In this document: positions 23,520-34,189 of the stretch, one piece after another
Numbering within the stretch: the first letter of the stretch is position 1
How the letters are laid out: the number at the start of each line of letters is the position of its first letter
Program-made: the position numbers and the translations under genes
Notes under the pieces: model-generated
The model's input: the letters and a program-made list of their open reading frames with translations, nothing else
What the model was told of the DNA's origin: nothing
Database searches by the model: none
Source of the DNA: Diphasiastrum complanatum
Taxonomy: Eukaryota > Streptophyta > Lycopodiopsida > Lycopodiales > Lycopodiaceae
Direction: 5' to 3'
DNA length: 64,000 nucleotides
Assembly: GCA_029204225.1 (NCBI GenBank)
Contig: CM055104.1
Span: 54,418,538-54,482,537 of the forward strand

Positions 23520-24205
23520 TTAGGAGATCACAAGTACATGTAGTGGACAATCCACACGTGTGAAATTCAACATTTTACACTTTACATTTGAAATCCTATT
23601 GTTCATCATGATACGCTCAATGGATTCGCAAACCAATATTGTGCCCAATGACATTCCTAGTGAAGCATTGTCTTTAATATTCCGAGGAGCTACTAATGCA
23701 GATCTGCAAAAAAAACAGATAGTTAACAGAATATCACCATAGCTGAAATTAAATCCGAATGTCATTGAAAAACTTACAAAATTCAGAATATGCTTACTTG
23801 AATGCACAGATCCTTCTATTTTGATAACCTCCTTTTGAAAGCGTTTGATATCCTTGCAACTTTATCGCTTTCGTTTCTTACTTTCAGCCTTCTTCTTTGC
23901 CAAATCCACATCCTTCAATAATTGTAAGTTTTCAATACGAATAGACTGTAAGACTGATTGCATTTGCTCTAGTTCTGATTTGACATTGATTGTTATCTTC
24001 TGTAATGATTCATTATTTTTTTAAGTTGTTCATTTTCTTCTAACGTCTTTTGGAGATGACAATCTCTATTCTGACAATAAGAGGATATCCGAATTAACTC
24101 AACTTCTAAAAAGTAAACTTTATTCATATAAAGTTGTTTTCCATGGTTCTGCAATCTTTCACAATATCCTAGTAATCCACTATGCCCATTGCATATCCAT
24201 GTAAC
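23520..24205 (-). pseudogene. Degenerate coding region with coiled-coil part, cut by an LTR
   Basis: Minus-strand frames between 24,200 and 23,830 read as a Leu/Lys/Glu-rich, heptad-like stretch (EENEQLKK, then in another frame SELEQMQSVLQSIRIENLQ and KKKAESKKRKR). A GTAAGC donor near 23,795 and a TTTTGCAG acceptor near 23,710 would join to ALVAPRNIKDNASLGMSL. The joins do not keep one frame, so this is a broken or wrongly modelled gene. It is truncated at 24,206 by the start of an LTR. It could be part of the neighbouring transposase-like unit. Confidence 0.3.
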
Positions 24206-24996
24206 TGTTAAAATTGAAAAACAATCCATATTGATTTCTTGGCTTGCTACAAATGTTGTACCATGCAAGTATGTGGCTCATTAATGCAAAAAGCCAAGTT
24301 TGGCCTACATAGAACTTGAGCTACATGGTTATGTATTATCTACTTTGATAAATGCAACTTGCATATAGTTTGTAGACATAGAATTAGCATGATTATGCTT
24401 GTAGAAACTCGTGGCAACTCACATGCATTAATTGTAAGTGATCCATAGTGACATGCAAGGCATGCACAAAGTTTAATGGACACATGCATGATGATTTGGA
24501 CATTTCTAGTTAGAACTAGTACACTTGTAAAAAGCTGGTAGAATTACATGCATGACAAGTGACAAATGTCACATAGACTCTAGATGTCAATGTCATTTTG
24601 GAATGTATACATATGGTTCTACCTCGAGCTACCTCAATCTCCATAAATATGTGTAGCTCTCCATACAATTGATGATGAAGAACCAAAGTTTTGTAGCTAT
24701 CTCATGTCATTTTGGATCTAAACAAATATTGCTTGTTATCTCTCTAGCTCTCTCTCTCTCTAACTCGTGTTGAGGCTAATGCTCATACATTGAAATATTA
24801 TATTTTTATTCATTCTTTGATTCATTACTATTATATTCTGTTGATTAGCATGCTAGATTGTGGATTAGCTATTTCCTCTGAACTAGATTTTGCTGATCAA
24901 TCTAGAATTAGGTTATAGTGCCAATCACAAAGCTTAATTAAGATCAGTCACTCTTGTGGACATTCTCCACACGTGTGAATTCTGGAAATTTTGTCA
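24206..24996 (+). repeat. Copia LTR (5' type) followed by a primer site
   Basis: It starts TGTTAAAATTG and ends TTGTCA; the first 480 bp match 11955-12442 in inverse orientation. Directly after it, 24997-25009 reads TAGTATCGGAGCC, two changes from the initiator-tRNA-Met site TGGTATCAGAGCC. This marks the 3' edge of a 5' LTR of a plus-strand element. No copia gag follows, so the element is reduced to LTR plus PBS, or its interior is lost. Confidence 0.75.
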
Positions 24997-25009
24997 TAGT
25001 ATCGGAGCC

Positions 25010-25618
25010 TCATTAAGGTTTGCATGCTAACAACTTTGATTATACAAGAAACTGAGAGCTAAATCGAACAAAAAAACAGTTTTGCACTTTTTCTAACCTT
25101 TCTCTGAAGTGTATTTGGATCAAATCGGACTTGAACTGAATTTTAGACCTGAATTGAGGAAGTACGGAATTCTGGAATTCCGCATGTGTGAAAATTAGAG
25201 TTTTTCAGTCCCTTTGTTCTCCTTACTTATAGATCCAAAGATAGCACTTTATAGCTTGATGGAAAGCATTTGATCTGTACTTTTCATAAAAATTGAAACC
25301 AAATCAATCTGATGTGTCTAGCAAGGGTTATAAGCTCTTAAAGAGGACAGGGATAGGTCCAAAATCCATGTGACATCATTTTGATTTGATTCAATTATAC
25401 TTTGTTCTGAATCTATTGTTTTGAGCATCCAACACAAAAAATTGTAGATCAAGACTGAGTTTGAAGTATTTAAACACCCTTTTAGCCTTCTGAGTGTCAA
25501 TAGTGTTTTCTTTTGAAGCATTTCACACGTGCCAAAAGTAGGATTCAAACCAGCCAAAGTGTCTCAAACCACTTTTTGTGTCTGATCTAGATAACTTGTC
25601 TTGTTAAATATTTGAGAT
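25010..25618. other. Unassigned stretch after the LTR
   Basis: No copia gag and no recognisable domain is found here. A 79-residue minus-strand ORF at 25318-25557 has no family features. The 3' end of the gypsy element starting at 31,620 probably lies within this stretch, but no LTR could be delimited. Confidence 0.4.
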
Positions 25619-26791
25619 TCATCTCATATATAGTTGCAAGTGTTTCACATAGGAAGGTTGTTCAACCTTGAAAATACCTATAGTGAAAGAGAGCAGCAAC
25701 TCTAAGTCTGATAGAAGTTGTGTGTTGAGAGAACGATTTCGTTCAATCAGCTTCGTGTTGTCTGATTCGAGCAAATCAATCTTCTCGAAAGATGCCTTGA
25801 GATCGTCTTGGCATCTTCTTTCTGAGTTGACAAATTCCATCGTAAGTTGCTGATGGTACTTGTCCAACTCATACACTTCAACCACTAGGTTTTTGGCTTT
25901 CTCGGTCATAGTGCGAAACCACTGGGACTGGTCGTCTGGTTGTTCTTCATCTACCACAGGTGCCACAATGTCGCCTTCAACAATTGTTTGTCTCTTGTCT
26001 GAGGTATCAGACTGAGTTGCGTTATCGTTAGAGGAGGAGGTCCTCGGCTGCTTCTGATATGTGGAAGCAGATGCATGCTGTGAAGAATCAGCAGCTCCAT
26101 CAGTCTCCATTGCCACAGCTGGAATTGGCTCCGATTGGGATGGTGCAGCGTCAATGTCCATAGCAGTGGTAGCTGCTACTTCAACGGTTGGTGCAATTTG
26201 AGTAATGAGGCCTGAAAGATCAATTGGCTTGGGGGCCAACATCCTTCTTGTTAGCAATGTTTTTTCTTGCTCGTTCAAAATGTCGAAATGGGCGCATAGC
26301 CGAGAGACATGTGCTCCAACTCCAGAAAATTTTTGGTGCTTGATCCATCGCAAAAAAGCTTTATATATAATAGTGCTGAAACAAACCGGATTACTCGCAA
26401 GTGCATCTAAGATGTAACCAAAATTTTGCACTGAAATTGTCGCATCAGCATCCGCCAAAAAGAGTACTTGGTTCACATATTTACAAAACATTTTAAATGT
26501 GGTATCACGAATCATGGAGATCTTGTACCCCTTTGTGGGTACGAAACAATTGGTAAGGAAGTGGACAGCTTCATCCACCGAATCCTTATTTGTTGAGATC
26601 ATCTTCCCATCCATCGGTAATCCAAGGGCTGTGTAGAACAAGTCTTCAGAGATAGTGAAGAATTTGCCTCGCACATGGACTTTGAAATCCACCTCCAAAA
26701 TGGAATGAATGGAGTTGACAAACTTCGTACTGACTTCGGAGAGGATGACGGAGGGGTCCACTTTCAAATTACCCAACCTGCATCGATCCAA
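25619..26791 (-). CDS. 390-residue ORF downstream of gypsy integrase
   Basis: The frame is open for 390 codons, unusual in this window. The N-terminal half contains KVDPSVILSEVSTKFVNSI and FFTISEDLFYTALGLPMDGK. This resembles the region with a GLP-type motif in plant retrotransposon accessory ORFs (putative plant transposon protein domain), but the match is weak. A Ser/Thr/Asp-rich linker spans about residues 200-290. The last 90 residues are Glu/Lys/Leu-rich and likely coiled coil. No signal peptide or membrane segment supports an envelope role. A fragment of a relative (FKVDPSIVLSDISIEFVNSI) lies at 40,585-40,480, again 3' of gypsy integrase. That conserved position supports it being part of the element. 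Function unknown. Confidence 0.65.
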   Translation of the reverse strand: MDRCRLGNLKVDPSVILSEVSTKFVNSIHSILEVDFKVHVRGKFFTISEDLFYTALGLPMDGKMISTNKDSVDEAVHFLTNCFVPTKGYKISMIRDTTFKMFCKYVNQVLFLADADATISVQNFGYILDALASNPVCFSTIIYKAFLRWIKHQKFSGVGAHVSRLCAHFDILNEQEKTLLTRRMLAPKPIDLSGLITQIAPTVEVAATTAMDIDAAPSQSEPIPAVAMETDGAADSSQHASASTYQKQPRTSSSNDNATQSDTSDKRQTIVEGDIVAPVVDEEQPDDQSQWFRTMTEKAKNLVVEVYELDKYHQQLTMEFVNSERRCQDDLKASFEKIDLLESDNTKLIERNRSLNTQLLSDLELLLSFTIGIFKVEQPSYVKHLQLYMR

Positions 26792-27277
26792 AAAGGACTG
26801 GATGGATGTCAGGCGGATTCCTGCTCGTGCTTTCCAGATGATGTTAAAGCTTGAACTGGATCAAAAAGCCATTGTTCGTATTTTTTCACGAAAGCTCGTA
26901 GATCGCAATAGGTCGCAAATGAATGCTTTGATCGCAAAGAGAATGTGCGTAGGAAAGCATAAAATCGCAGGCAGAATGTGTAAGGAAGAAAAATGGAAAA
27001 TAACTCTGATATGCAGTAGCGATGTGGAAGGGATGATGACGTGGCATGGTGACTTGACATCTGGCACTTCCATTTATGGAGTACGTGCATGGGTCAGTGT
27101 TTGAAACTATGATTTGACAGATCGATCTTTAATGACGGAAGACCATTTTTGAAAAGAAAACAAATAAATTAAGGAGAAACAATATCGGTTTTGATATGTG
27201 AGCGTACACACGTGTGAATAATTAGGATCACGTGGCCATCATCTTTAATAGAGGGATGTAAAAAGTAGGTAGATAAA
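26792..27277. other. Spacer between the 3' ORF and the palindrome array
   Basis: This would be the 5' leader of the 390-residue ORF on the minus strand. Plus-strand ORFs here (for example 26709-27104) overlap the opposite strand and have no domain. A CACACGTGTG palindrome lies at 27207-27216. Confidence 0.4.
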
Positions 27278-27560
27278 TTCTCGAAAGATTCTCGAAATGG
27301 TAGGTTGAGAGATTCTCGAAGGATACTAGAAAGTTTCAAGAACGTTTCGCGAAACATTCTTGAGAGATTCTAGAAAATGATACAGAACTTCACAAAAAAT
27401 TCATGAAAATGTTAAGCGTCATCCTAGAAAATTTCTCAAAAATACTTTGAAAAATAACTTAAAAGATTTGGGAAAAGACAAGAAAAATTCTCAAAAAATT
27501 CACAAAACAGTTTGAACAAATGTTGAACAGTCATAGAAAAATTCACGAAAATTTCTAGAA
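27278..27560. promoter_or_regulatory. Array of heat-shock-element-like TTCnnGAA palindromes
   Basis: Perfect TTCnnGAA palindromes start at 27278, 27289, 27313, 27335, 27346, 27368, 27400, 27542 and 27553, with near-matches between. Distances among the first seven are 11, 24, 22, 11, 22 and 32, and the last two are 11 apart, so they are close to multiples of 11 bp. Inverted nGAAn units are the binding sites of heat-shock factors. The array sits between integrase and the 390-residue ORF, upstream of that ORF on the minus strand. Confidence 0.6.
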
Positions 27561-27602
27561 AAGAAAAAAAAAAGTCGAGAACATTATCAGAAAAATACTA
27601 GA

Positions 27603-27641
27603 AAATAATAAGAATAAAAATAAATAAATAAATAAATAAAT
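27603..27641. repeat. (AAAT)n microsatellite
   Basis: About nine AAAT/AATA units lie just downstream of the integrase stop on the minus strand. Confidence 0.9.
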
Positions 27642-27650
27642 AAAATTTGG

Positions 27651-28800
27651 TCAAAGGTAGTATTTTTTTAGTCTGGACCCGTTAATACGTGTAGGTAACA
27701 GTTCCTCTTCAAGTGATTGAAGTTGCACAGAACCATTGTCAAACACCTCTATGACTTCAAAAGGTCCAAGCCATCGCATATGGAGTTTTACTGGGAACTT
27801 TTGATGGCAACTGTCATATATTAGCGCATAATCATCAGCTTTAAGATCACATTTTTTTATATGACTGTCATATTTTTTCTTTCTTTGTTCCTGGATTTCC
27901 TTCGTTAATTTTTGTGAAGACTCACGAGCTTCAACTAGTTCTTCAATATTAGTCAACCTTTCGTTTATAGAGTCTGCATTTGTTCGTTGAGCTTGGATAC
28001 GAAAAGTTTTGATCTCAAATTCAATTGGCAGAATAGGATGCATACCATATGTCAGAAAATATGGTGTTTGTTTCGTCGTGATTTTCTCTGTATTACGATA
28101 AGCCCAAAGAACTGATGGTAGTTTCTGATCCCAATCCATTGCGTGTGCAATAGTAATTTTAGTCAGGATCTTACATAAAATTCCATTAGCTCTTTCTGTC
28201 AACCCGTTTGCTTTTGGATTATACGGTGTAGTTTTTCTGTGTTTGATAAGGAAATAAGTTGTTAGCAACCGTATAGTGTCATTTAAAAAATGTGTACCTT
28301 GGTCACTTACTAGTTCGAGTGGACAACCATATCTGGTGATAATACTTTTGAATAAGAATGTCGCGACAGTTTTTGCATCATTTTTTTTTGTCGCCTCTGC
28401 TTCCATGTTCTTTGTAGCATAATCCGTTGCAACTAGAATATATCGACATTTCGTATGTCGAGTAACAAGTTTAACTGGACCGAAAAAGTCAATCCCCCAC
28501 TTCTCGAATGGTGCAAAAGGAAGGATTGGTGTCAACGGCCAATTCATTGATTTTGTAGGCTTACCAGATCTTTGGCATGGATCACATGAATGAATAAAGT
28601 TTGATACATCCTTGAACATTGTTGGCCACCAATACTTGGCAGTCAATAACTTATTAACTGTGTTCTTCAAAGCAAAATGTCCACCAGCATCTTTTGAGTG
28701 TAAGGCTTTAACGACCTTTTTAATGTCTTCAGATTCACGACCTTTTTAATGTCTTTAGATTCGAGACATCTTCAAAGCTGATGATCTGCACCAAGCTTGT
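27651..28800 (-). pseudogene. Gypsy integrase
   Basis: The 339-codon frame (28670-27651) holds most of the protein; the first zinc-binding residues (GGHFALKN) lie just upstream. The zinc finger ends with CDPCQRSG. The catalytic core shows GIDFFGPV (first Asp), SDQGTHF (second Asp) and NGLTERANG (Glu), so the DDE triad is intact. The C-terminus has MRWLGPFEVIEVFDNG, the GPY/F module, and ends with RLKKYYL. The core and C-terminal parts are in one open frame. Upstream, toward 28,800, the RNase H-integrase connection contains stops. Integrase inserts the element's cDNA into nuclear DNA. Confidence 0.9.
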
Positions 28801-29095
28801 ACAAAACATTGTTAATAATTGTATAAGGTGCTACCTTATATTAAAAAACTGTCTTTTGCTCCAAATCATAACCATCCGGATATATCTGATCCTTGAGATA
28901 AGTAATGATATCAGAATATAACAAATTTGTAGATGAAATCTCGAATAAATGTTCATTTGGAAAATCATCATTGATAGGATCTTCAATTTTTCCAATGCTG
29001 AGTTGTGATAGATAATCAGCATTTGTATGATACTTTCCTTGACGAAGCTCTACTTGATAAGTGAATTCTTGCAGAAGTAGAACCCATCGAGCAAT

Positions 29096-29440
29096 TCATC
29101 CTATTAGATCTGGTTTATTTACAAGATACTTAAGAGCATTATGATCCACATGAAAAATAAATGCATATCCCAGCAAATAATGCCGGAATTTTTTAATAGT
29201 GAAAATCATGCCAAGTGCTTCCCTTTCTGTAGCCGAATAGTTTTTCTCTGATGCACTGAGCTGTCGACTCGCATAGTAGATGGGATGATCCTTCTTCTGG
29301 TCGTCCTTCTGGCTTAGACAGATGCCAATAGCAAATGCAGAAACATCCACATAACTGTTGAATAAAATAGCCCAGTTGGGTGGTCTCAGAATAGGAGCAT
29401 TGATCAACCTTTGCTTAAGATCTCCTCCTTTTGCACTCCC
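29096..29440 (-). pseudogene. Gypsy RNase H
   Basis: The frame contains LINAPILRPPNW at the RT/RNase H connection, then FNSYVDVSAFAIGICLSQ (first catalytic Asp), PIYYASRQLSASEKNYSATEREALGMIF (catalytic Glu) and YAFIFHVDHNALKYL (catalytic Asp), and stops at KPDLIG. It degrades the RNA strand of the RNA/DNA hybrid during replication. It is joined directly to RT fingers, the palm being missing. Confidence 0.85.
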
Positions 29441-30330
29441 ACCTGATTATATCTAGAAAAGCCGTCACAGAAATCGTAACGCTCTTGACCAGCAACCTGA
29501 TCTAGGATGGAATCAGTAAATGACAAAGGATGATGGTCCTTCCCGGTGGCAGCATTGAGTTTTCGGAAATCCTGGCACATTCATATTTTGCCAGTCTTCT
29601 TCTTCGGGATGACAACAATGGCTGAAACCCATTCACTACTTAAGACGAGATAGATTATACTTGCCTTAAGGTGTTTGTTAAGTTCGTCCTTGACCATCAG
29701 AGAGTATTTAGGATTGAGACGATATTGTCTTTGTCGAACAAGTACAACATCTTCCTTCAGATCAATTCGGTGCTCTCCAAATTCTGCAGATATACCCTTC
29801 AAATCGTCGAGCGACCATGCAAAAACATCTTGATACTCCTTTAATAGTTCAGTGAATTCCACCAACTCAGATTCTCCAAGTGACTTTGAAACATGCACAA
29901 ATCTGCTAGGTGCAAGTTCAATCAGTTCAGTAGAATCTAGTAAGATGATACCTTCAGTCATACTGGCCTTGGTATGGCCATGAATTTTGCGCATGGTTGA
30001 TTCCATAGATGTTTTCTTGTTGTCAACCTGGTTCTTGCTACCAAATTTGTGTTCAGATTTGTCACTCGAATCGTCAAACTCTTTCAAGTTTGTGTCTGCA
30101 ACGATAATTTCTTCATATAAAACATCAACTTCATCGTTGTAGGCATCGAAGAATTCTTCGTCATCAGCATTCTCATAACATTCAAAGTACTGCACTTCAA
30201 TATCAGATTTATAGAAAAAAATATTCAAGCTATACGAAGATTCTTTTGATGTAAAACTGGTGTCAGACAAAGGAGTTTCACCTTCATATTTGTCACTACT
30301 CTAGGTTATGATTTGTTCTGCTGGCTTACA
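29441..30330 (-). pseudogene. Gypsy reverse transcriptase, N-terminal part only (palm deleted)
   Basis: The frame 30270-29581 ends with the RT start: LLKEYQDVFAWS, HRIDLKEDVVLVRQRQYRLNP and AIVVIPKKKTGKI, then a stop. The next residues are CQDFRKLNAATGKDHHPL and DFCDGFSRYNQ. Directly after YNQ the sequence jumps to the connection before RNase H near 29,430. The stretch carrying the Y/F-x-D-D catalytic motif, about 150-200 residues in intact relatives, is absent. The RT cannot polymerise. The acidic N-terminal 100 residues link protease to RT. Confidence 0.85.
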
Positions 30331-30359
30331 TCGGTTATTGGTCTCACCAATCTAAAATC

Positions 30360-30920
30360 TTAGCTCTCTAGATTTCCAATGTATACTAGCATTTGATTGA
30401 TAAGGCCAAGGTCGTCCAATCAGCACAGAATAGGATGACAAATCGAGTGATTTGATAACAATGAAATTCATAGTGAATGGCTTGAATTGAATATAGACAA
30501 TGACATCCTTCAGCTCACCAACGAGTTTTCGTCATGTTGAATCAGCTAACTTGATGTTTACACTGTGTTGGTTGAATGTCAGTCAGCCTTAGAGCATGAG
30601 CTATGTCTTCTGTTATTATATTTACATTGGAACCAGAGTCAATTAGCACTTTTTTGATCAGACATCTTGCAATAGTAACATCAATTTCAGGTGCACCGAG
30701 ATCACCTAAATCAATGGACAAAGCACCATCATCTGACAAAGAAATCTTCTTCTTCTTCTTAGGCACAGAAAGGTCTTTCAGCTGCTTTCTATAGTAAGTG
30801 TTATCTGCCAACAACTGTTCAAAAGTAATGTTTGGTCGAAGAGATCCGATATCAGTTACGATGTCATATTCTTTTGTCTTTGATTTTGAGGTTGGTTTAT
30901 CAATAACAGCACTAGCCAAT
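30360..30920 (-). pseudogene. Gypsy aspartic protease
   Basis: The frame 30919-30542 contains KKVLIDSGSNVNIITEDIAHAL, the retropepsin active site (D-S-G). After a frame break near 30,540 the flap and C-terminal half follow with LIGRPWPYQ near 30,410. It would cleave the Gag-Pol polyprotein. The sequence before it (SLRPNITFEQLL, basic KKKKK stretch) links to Gag. Confidence 0.8.
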
Positions 30921-30943
30921 TTCGGCTTCGCGATTTCTTCGTC

Positions 30944-31620
30944 TTATTCCTCGAAAGTGACCACCTTCTCTGTAAGAGCAGTCTTTAGTTCAGCATTGAT
31001 GATCTCCTTTGCTTCTGCCGAGATATCTTTTGCAAATAACTTTGCAGCATCACGGTCATAGTCAGGGTCATCCTTGAGATATTCTTTAGTCGTGGATTTG
31101 TTCGTCATCTTGCTAGAAGATTTCATCTTCGAGGATTTTCTGCGCTTTGTCAAAGATTTCTGATCAGGTTTCGAGGAGCTTTTGCTTCTCGTGGTGACTT
31201 TAAAAATCTTTTCCACATCACTTGGCCAGGATTGATCTTTAGTCTTTGCCAATTTTCTTTCAATAACGTCAATTCTTTGTACAACAGCATCTGTCGCAGC
31301 TTTCGCTTTCGTGTCTACAGCAGCTGGTGTTGCTACATACTGATATTTGGGTCGCGGCTTCTGCAGCTGAGGGCAGTCAGGGTACTTGTGACCAGGTTCT
31401 CTGCAATTTGAGCATAATGGTACATAACCAATTGGTCGAGGTGGTCGAGGACAGTCAGGAGAAAAATGTCCCGGCTCTCCACAGTTGTAGCAGTTGCCCG
31501 AAACTTGTTTATTCGAGGTTTGAGACTTCGCTAGTCTAACAAATTCAGGAGGATTATGTCTTCTTGGTGCGAATTTGGGTCTACCCTGCTGGGCTGATGC
31601 TGCAGTACCCTATATATAGT
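30944..31620 (-). pseudogene. Gag C-terminus with two CCHC zinc knuckles
   Basis: Reading on the minus strand from about 31,500, two zinc knuckles are seen, CYNCGEPGHFSPDC and CSNCREPGHKYPDC, both with canonical CX2CX4HX4C spacing. They are followed by a Lys/Ser-rich tail (31252-30944). The N-terminal capsid part of Gag was not found upstream of 31,620, so Gag is truncated. The protein would package the element's RNA. Confidence 0.8.
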
Positions 31621-33611
31621 TAGTAGTCACATTATTCTGAAAAATAAAAAGTACCTCTTGAGATTGTTAGCAGACTCAAGATCACTCACACTCAGCAGTG
31701 CAGAGAACAGAGATAAGGGAGAATAACTCACAAAACTCTATTCACTTATTCAATCTCTTATATAAGCATAAACTCTTCTCTCTTGATGATCGAGACTGAA
31801 GTGTGAGATCAATATATGTTCTACGGGGCGAACAAACACACCTCTTAAACAATAGGTGCGGCGCTCCCACGAAAGGGTCTAGTTAAGATTTAAACTGAAA
31901 ATACGTTCAACTACACCATAAAAGGTATACTTAACTATGAGTTAAAGTTACTCTAGTTTAACATGTCTTTTCATAACTAGTCGTTTTGTATGGACGACCT
32001 GGTTAAGGGTTATCCAAGGCAATGTCTTTTCGTATGAAAGGTCTAGCTCTTAATTTATAAGGCAAGTACCTAGGAGATATATTCTCAAAAAATGACTTAG
32101 GCCTCTTCATGATTTATACTTAACCAGCTCATATCTTCATTTTCGAATATATTATGTCATATTTATGTTGATATTCAATTTTTGACATTTGCGTGGCATC
32201 ACACCCTATCAGGAGTAAGTAATAATGATTTCAAAGTGATAATGCCTCATTGTACCACCTTGTAGCAGGTTTCACAGCCAAAAATTGCCCCAAATTTGGC
32301 CCTATGGTACCCAAATGGCGAAGGTAGCAATCACTAGGTCACCCGCACTCTGCTCGATAGAATGGTGACAAAACATCCTGAAACACCTTTCTCCCTGCTC
32401 TGTGACGACGCTCTATCCGCTGGCTTTGAGAAGCCAATTTTAGGGGTTATTTTGGCCCAAGAATCGCCAAAATAGATGCTTTCTAGCTAAAGATAGTCCC
32501 AAAACCAATTTTCCTTGCAAAATTGAACTGATTCTTCATAATGAAGATTTTTAATGAAGTGAAGTCCATTTTGGACTTCGGGTCCCTTCAATGGCTTTCT
32601 CATTGAAATTTTTTAGTGAAGTGCAAGGCACTTCTGCCCTTTAGGCCACTTCAACCATCATCTGACGGTCCAGCTACATCCAACGGTCCACATCTCCCTA
32701 GATCCGAACCATTGATTCAAAGTAATCTCGATCGGATGGCCACGCTCATCGACGTGTGCTAATCATGACTCCTGCAAGCACGGCCCACTTCAAAACACTA
32801 TCAAACAATTCGGTGGCCATGCGAGCTCAGCCCTGAGTCCTCTTTCCTTCTCTTTACGTTCCATGGAGAAGGGGTTTTGCGCCCTCTAGAGATTCGATCC
32901 AGCGCACTCTGCTACCCACGGCTGTCCACGGCCTTTTGGTAGCCAATCCTCCTTACCAAGGCACCCCTCTGTGCCCCACAGATCTAGAAAAGACCTCCTA
33001 CAGCCAATGATCCAGGGTTTTTCACCACAAAACCCTAATTGTGAGAAGAATGGAGATTTCTTGAGCTCCACTCAGGCTTTCCCTGAGCTTCTTCTTGCAG
33101 CTCCCTTCCTGGATGAGGTCGCCCTACCTCAAGGCATCTGATGCAATTTACGGCTCTCTGATTGGTGCAATATTGACTGCAAACAAGTCGATTTTCCTAG
33201 AAATTTGTCAACACTTCACAAAACTGGAAATTTCCAAAATTTCCTCAGTTTTTCACCCGATCTGACCCTGTACATTGCTATGGCTCTCTCTCACTGCGCT
33301 TTGCAAATCCCTTGCAAGTCCCGTTGTGTCAAATGGCTGTCCACACAGCAAATAACATAGCCAACATCGATGATTTCCCGAAAGCACCAAAACTGCAAGA
33401 TATTTCGGGAATTCTCCCCGAAATCCACCTATGACGATCGTTCTGATCTTCTCCGAAGCTCCGATCAAAGGAACTTTGCTATCTCCTGCCATCTGGACTG
33501 CCGATACCCTATATGGAGTCCTCTCTTCTGAGACGCTTTGAGTGTTGTTTCTTCTGGTGAAAGACGCTATCCCATTGCTCCACCGGATCGTGCATACTAG
33601 CTACACTATGT
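31621..33611. other. Non-coding stretch, partly LTR-like
   Basis: The segment 31,660-31,765 is similar, in inverse orientation, to 43,225-43,325 (shared phrases around AGTGATCTTGAGTCT). Read on the minus strand it has a TATATAAG box near 31,760, so it is probably part of an LTR with the promoter. The rest, to 33,611, contains no recognisable coding region; a minus-strand frame at 33492-33253 starting MAGDSKVPLIGASE has a gag-like start but no further support. Confidence 0.4.
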
Positions 33612-33635
33612 AGCTCTGATACCATATTAAAATCA

Positions 33636-34106
33636 TGTTAGGATCTAGTGCAGTATGCAGATCACATAATCAATCACCATAGACACTCCTCACAAGCTCT
33701 CAAAGATGGCAGAGCAAAAGCTTTGTATTACAAAGAGAACACTATACATATACCAAAGCCCCAACTGCATGAAAGGACATGTGTCCTAAAATTGGCCTAC
33801 CACCTGCCAAACTAAGGTCGGGCCTGATATGGCCAAATTCGGCCGACAAACTCTAGACATGCCCTTGAGTATAGCATACACAGTATATAACTCTATACAT
33901 GCTAACTTTTCCTACGTGTGGCTACCCGGCTAACTCAAGTAGCCGTCTACGAGATTAGTGTTCGACTGATATGACAATAGTGGGTCATGTCCCGATAACA
34001 ACCAAAAATTGTAAATCCTAATTAACTGAAGATATGTACAGTTAATTACAATATTGCATTTTGAGCTTACAATAAAAATATATCAGATCAAATCTGATTC
34101 TTAACA
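33636..34106 (-). repeat. LTR with primer site (family C)
   Basis: The segment starts TGTTAGGATC and ends TTCTTAACA, giving a TGTTA/TAACA inverted terminus. At its left, 33613-33624 reads the complement of TGGTATCAGAGC, an initiator-tRNA-Met primer site, so this is a 5' LTR read on the minus strand. Related copies are at 50541-50709 (truncated) and 57201-57636. No coding region of its own could be attached. Confidence 0.75.
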
Positions 34107-34189
34107 AATAGGTATCTATGCGACTGTCAAACTATAGAGTCAAAATATCAAGGGACTCTTGATAGTAAAATTATTAAAAGACTGTTGAT

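Larger units (their letters stand above)
25619..31620 (-). mobile_element. Ty3/gypsy retrotransposon with extra ORF 3' of integrase
   Basis: On the minus strand the order is Gag C-terminus with two CCHC knuckles, protease, RT, RNase H, integrase, then a 390-residue ORF. RT before integrase is the gypsy order. The RT is internally deleted and several stops are present, so the element is not autonomous. LTRs could not be delimited: the 5' side near 31,640-31,780 resembles part of an LTR found inverted at 43,225, but no matching 3' copy was found. A second, much more damaged member is at 40,358-41,995. Plant Athila and Tat/Ogre lineages also carry extra ORFs, but the lineage here is not settled. 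Confidence 0.8.

Noticed and set aside
25619-26791. Envelope-like gene 3' of gypsy pol
   Set aside because: No signal peptide and no membrane segment are visible, which env-like proteins usually have.
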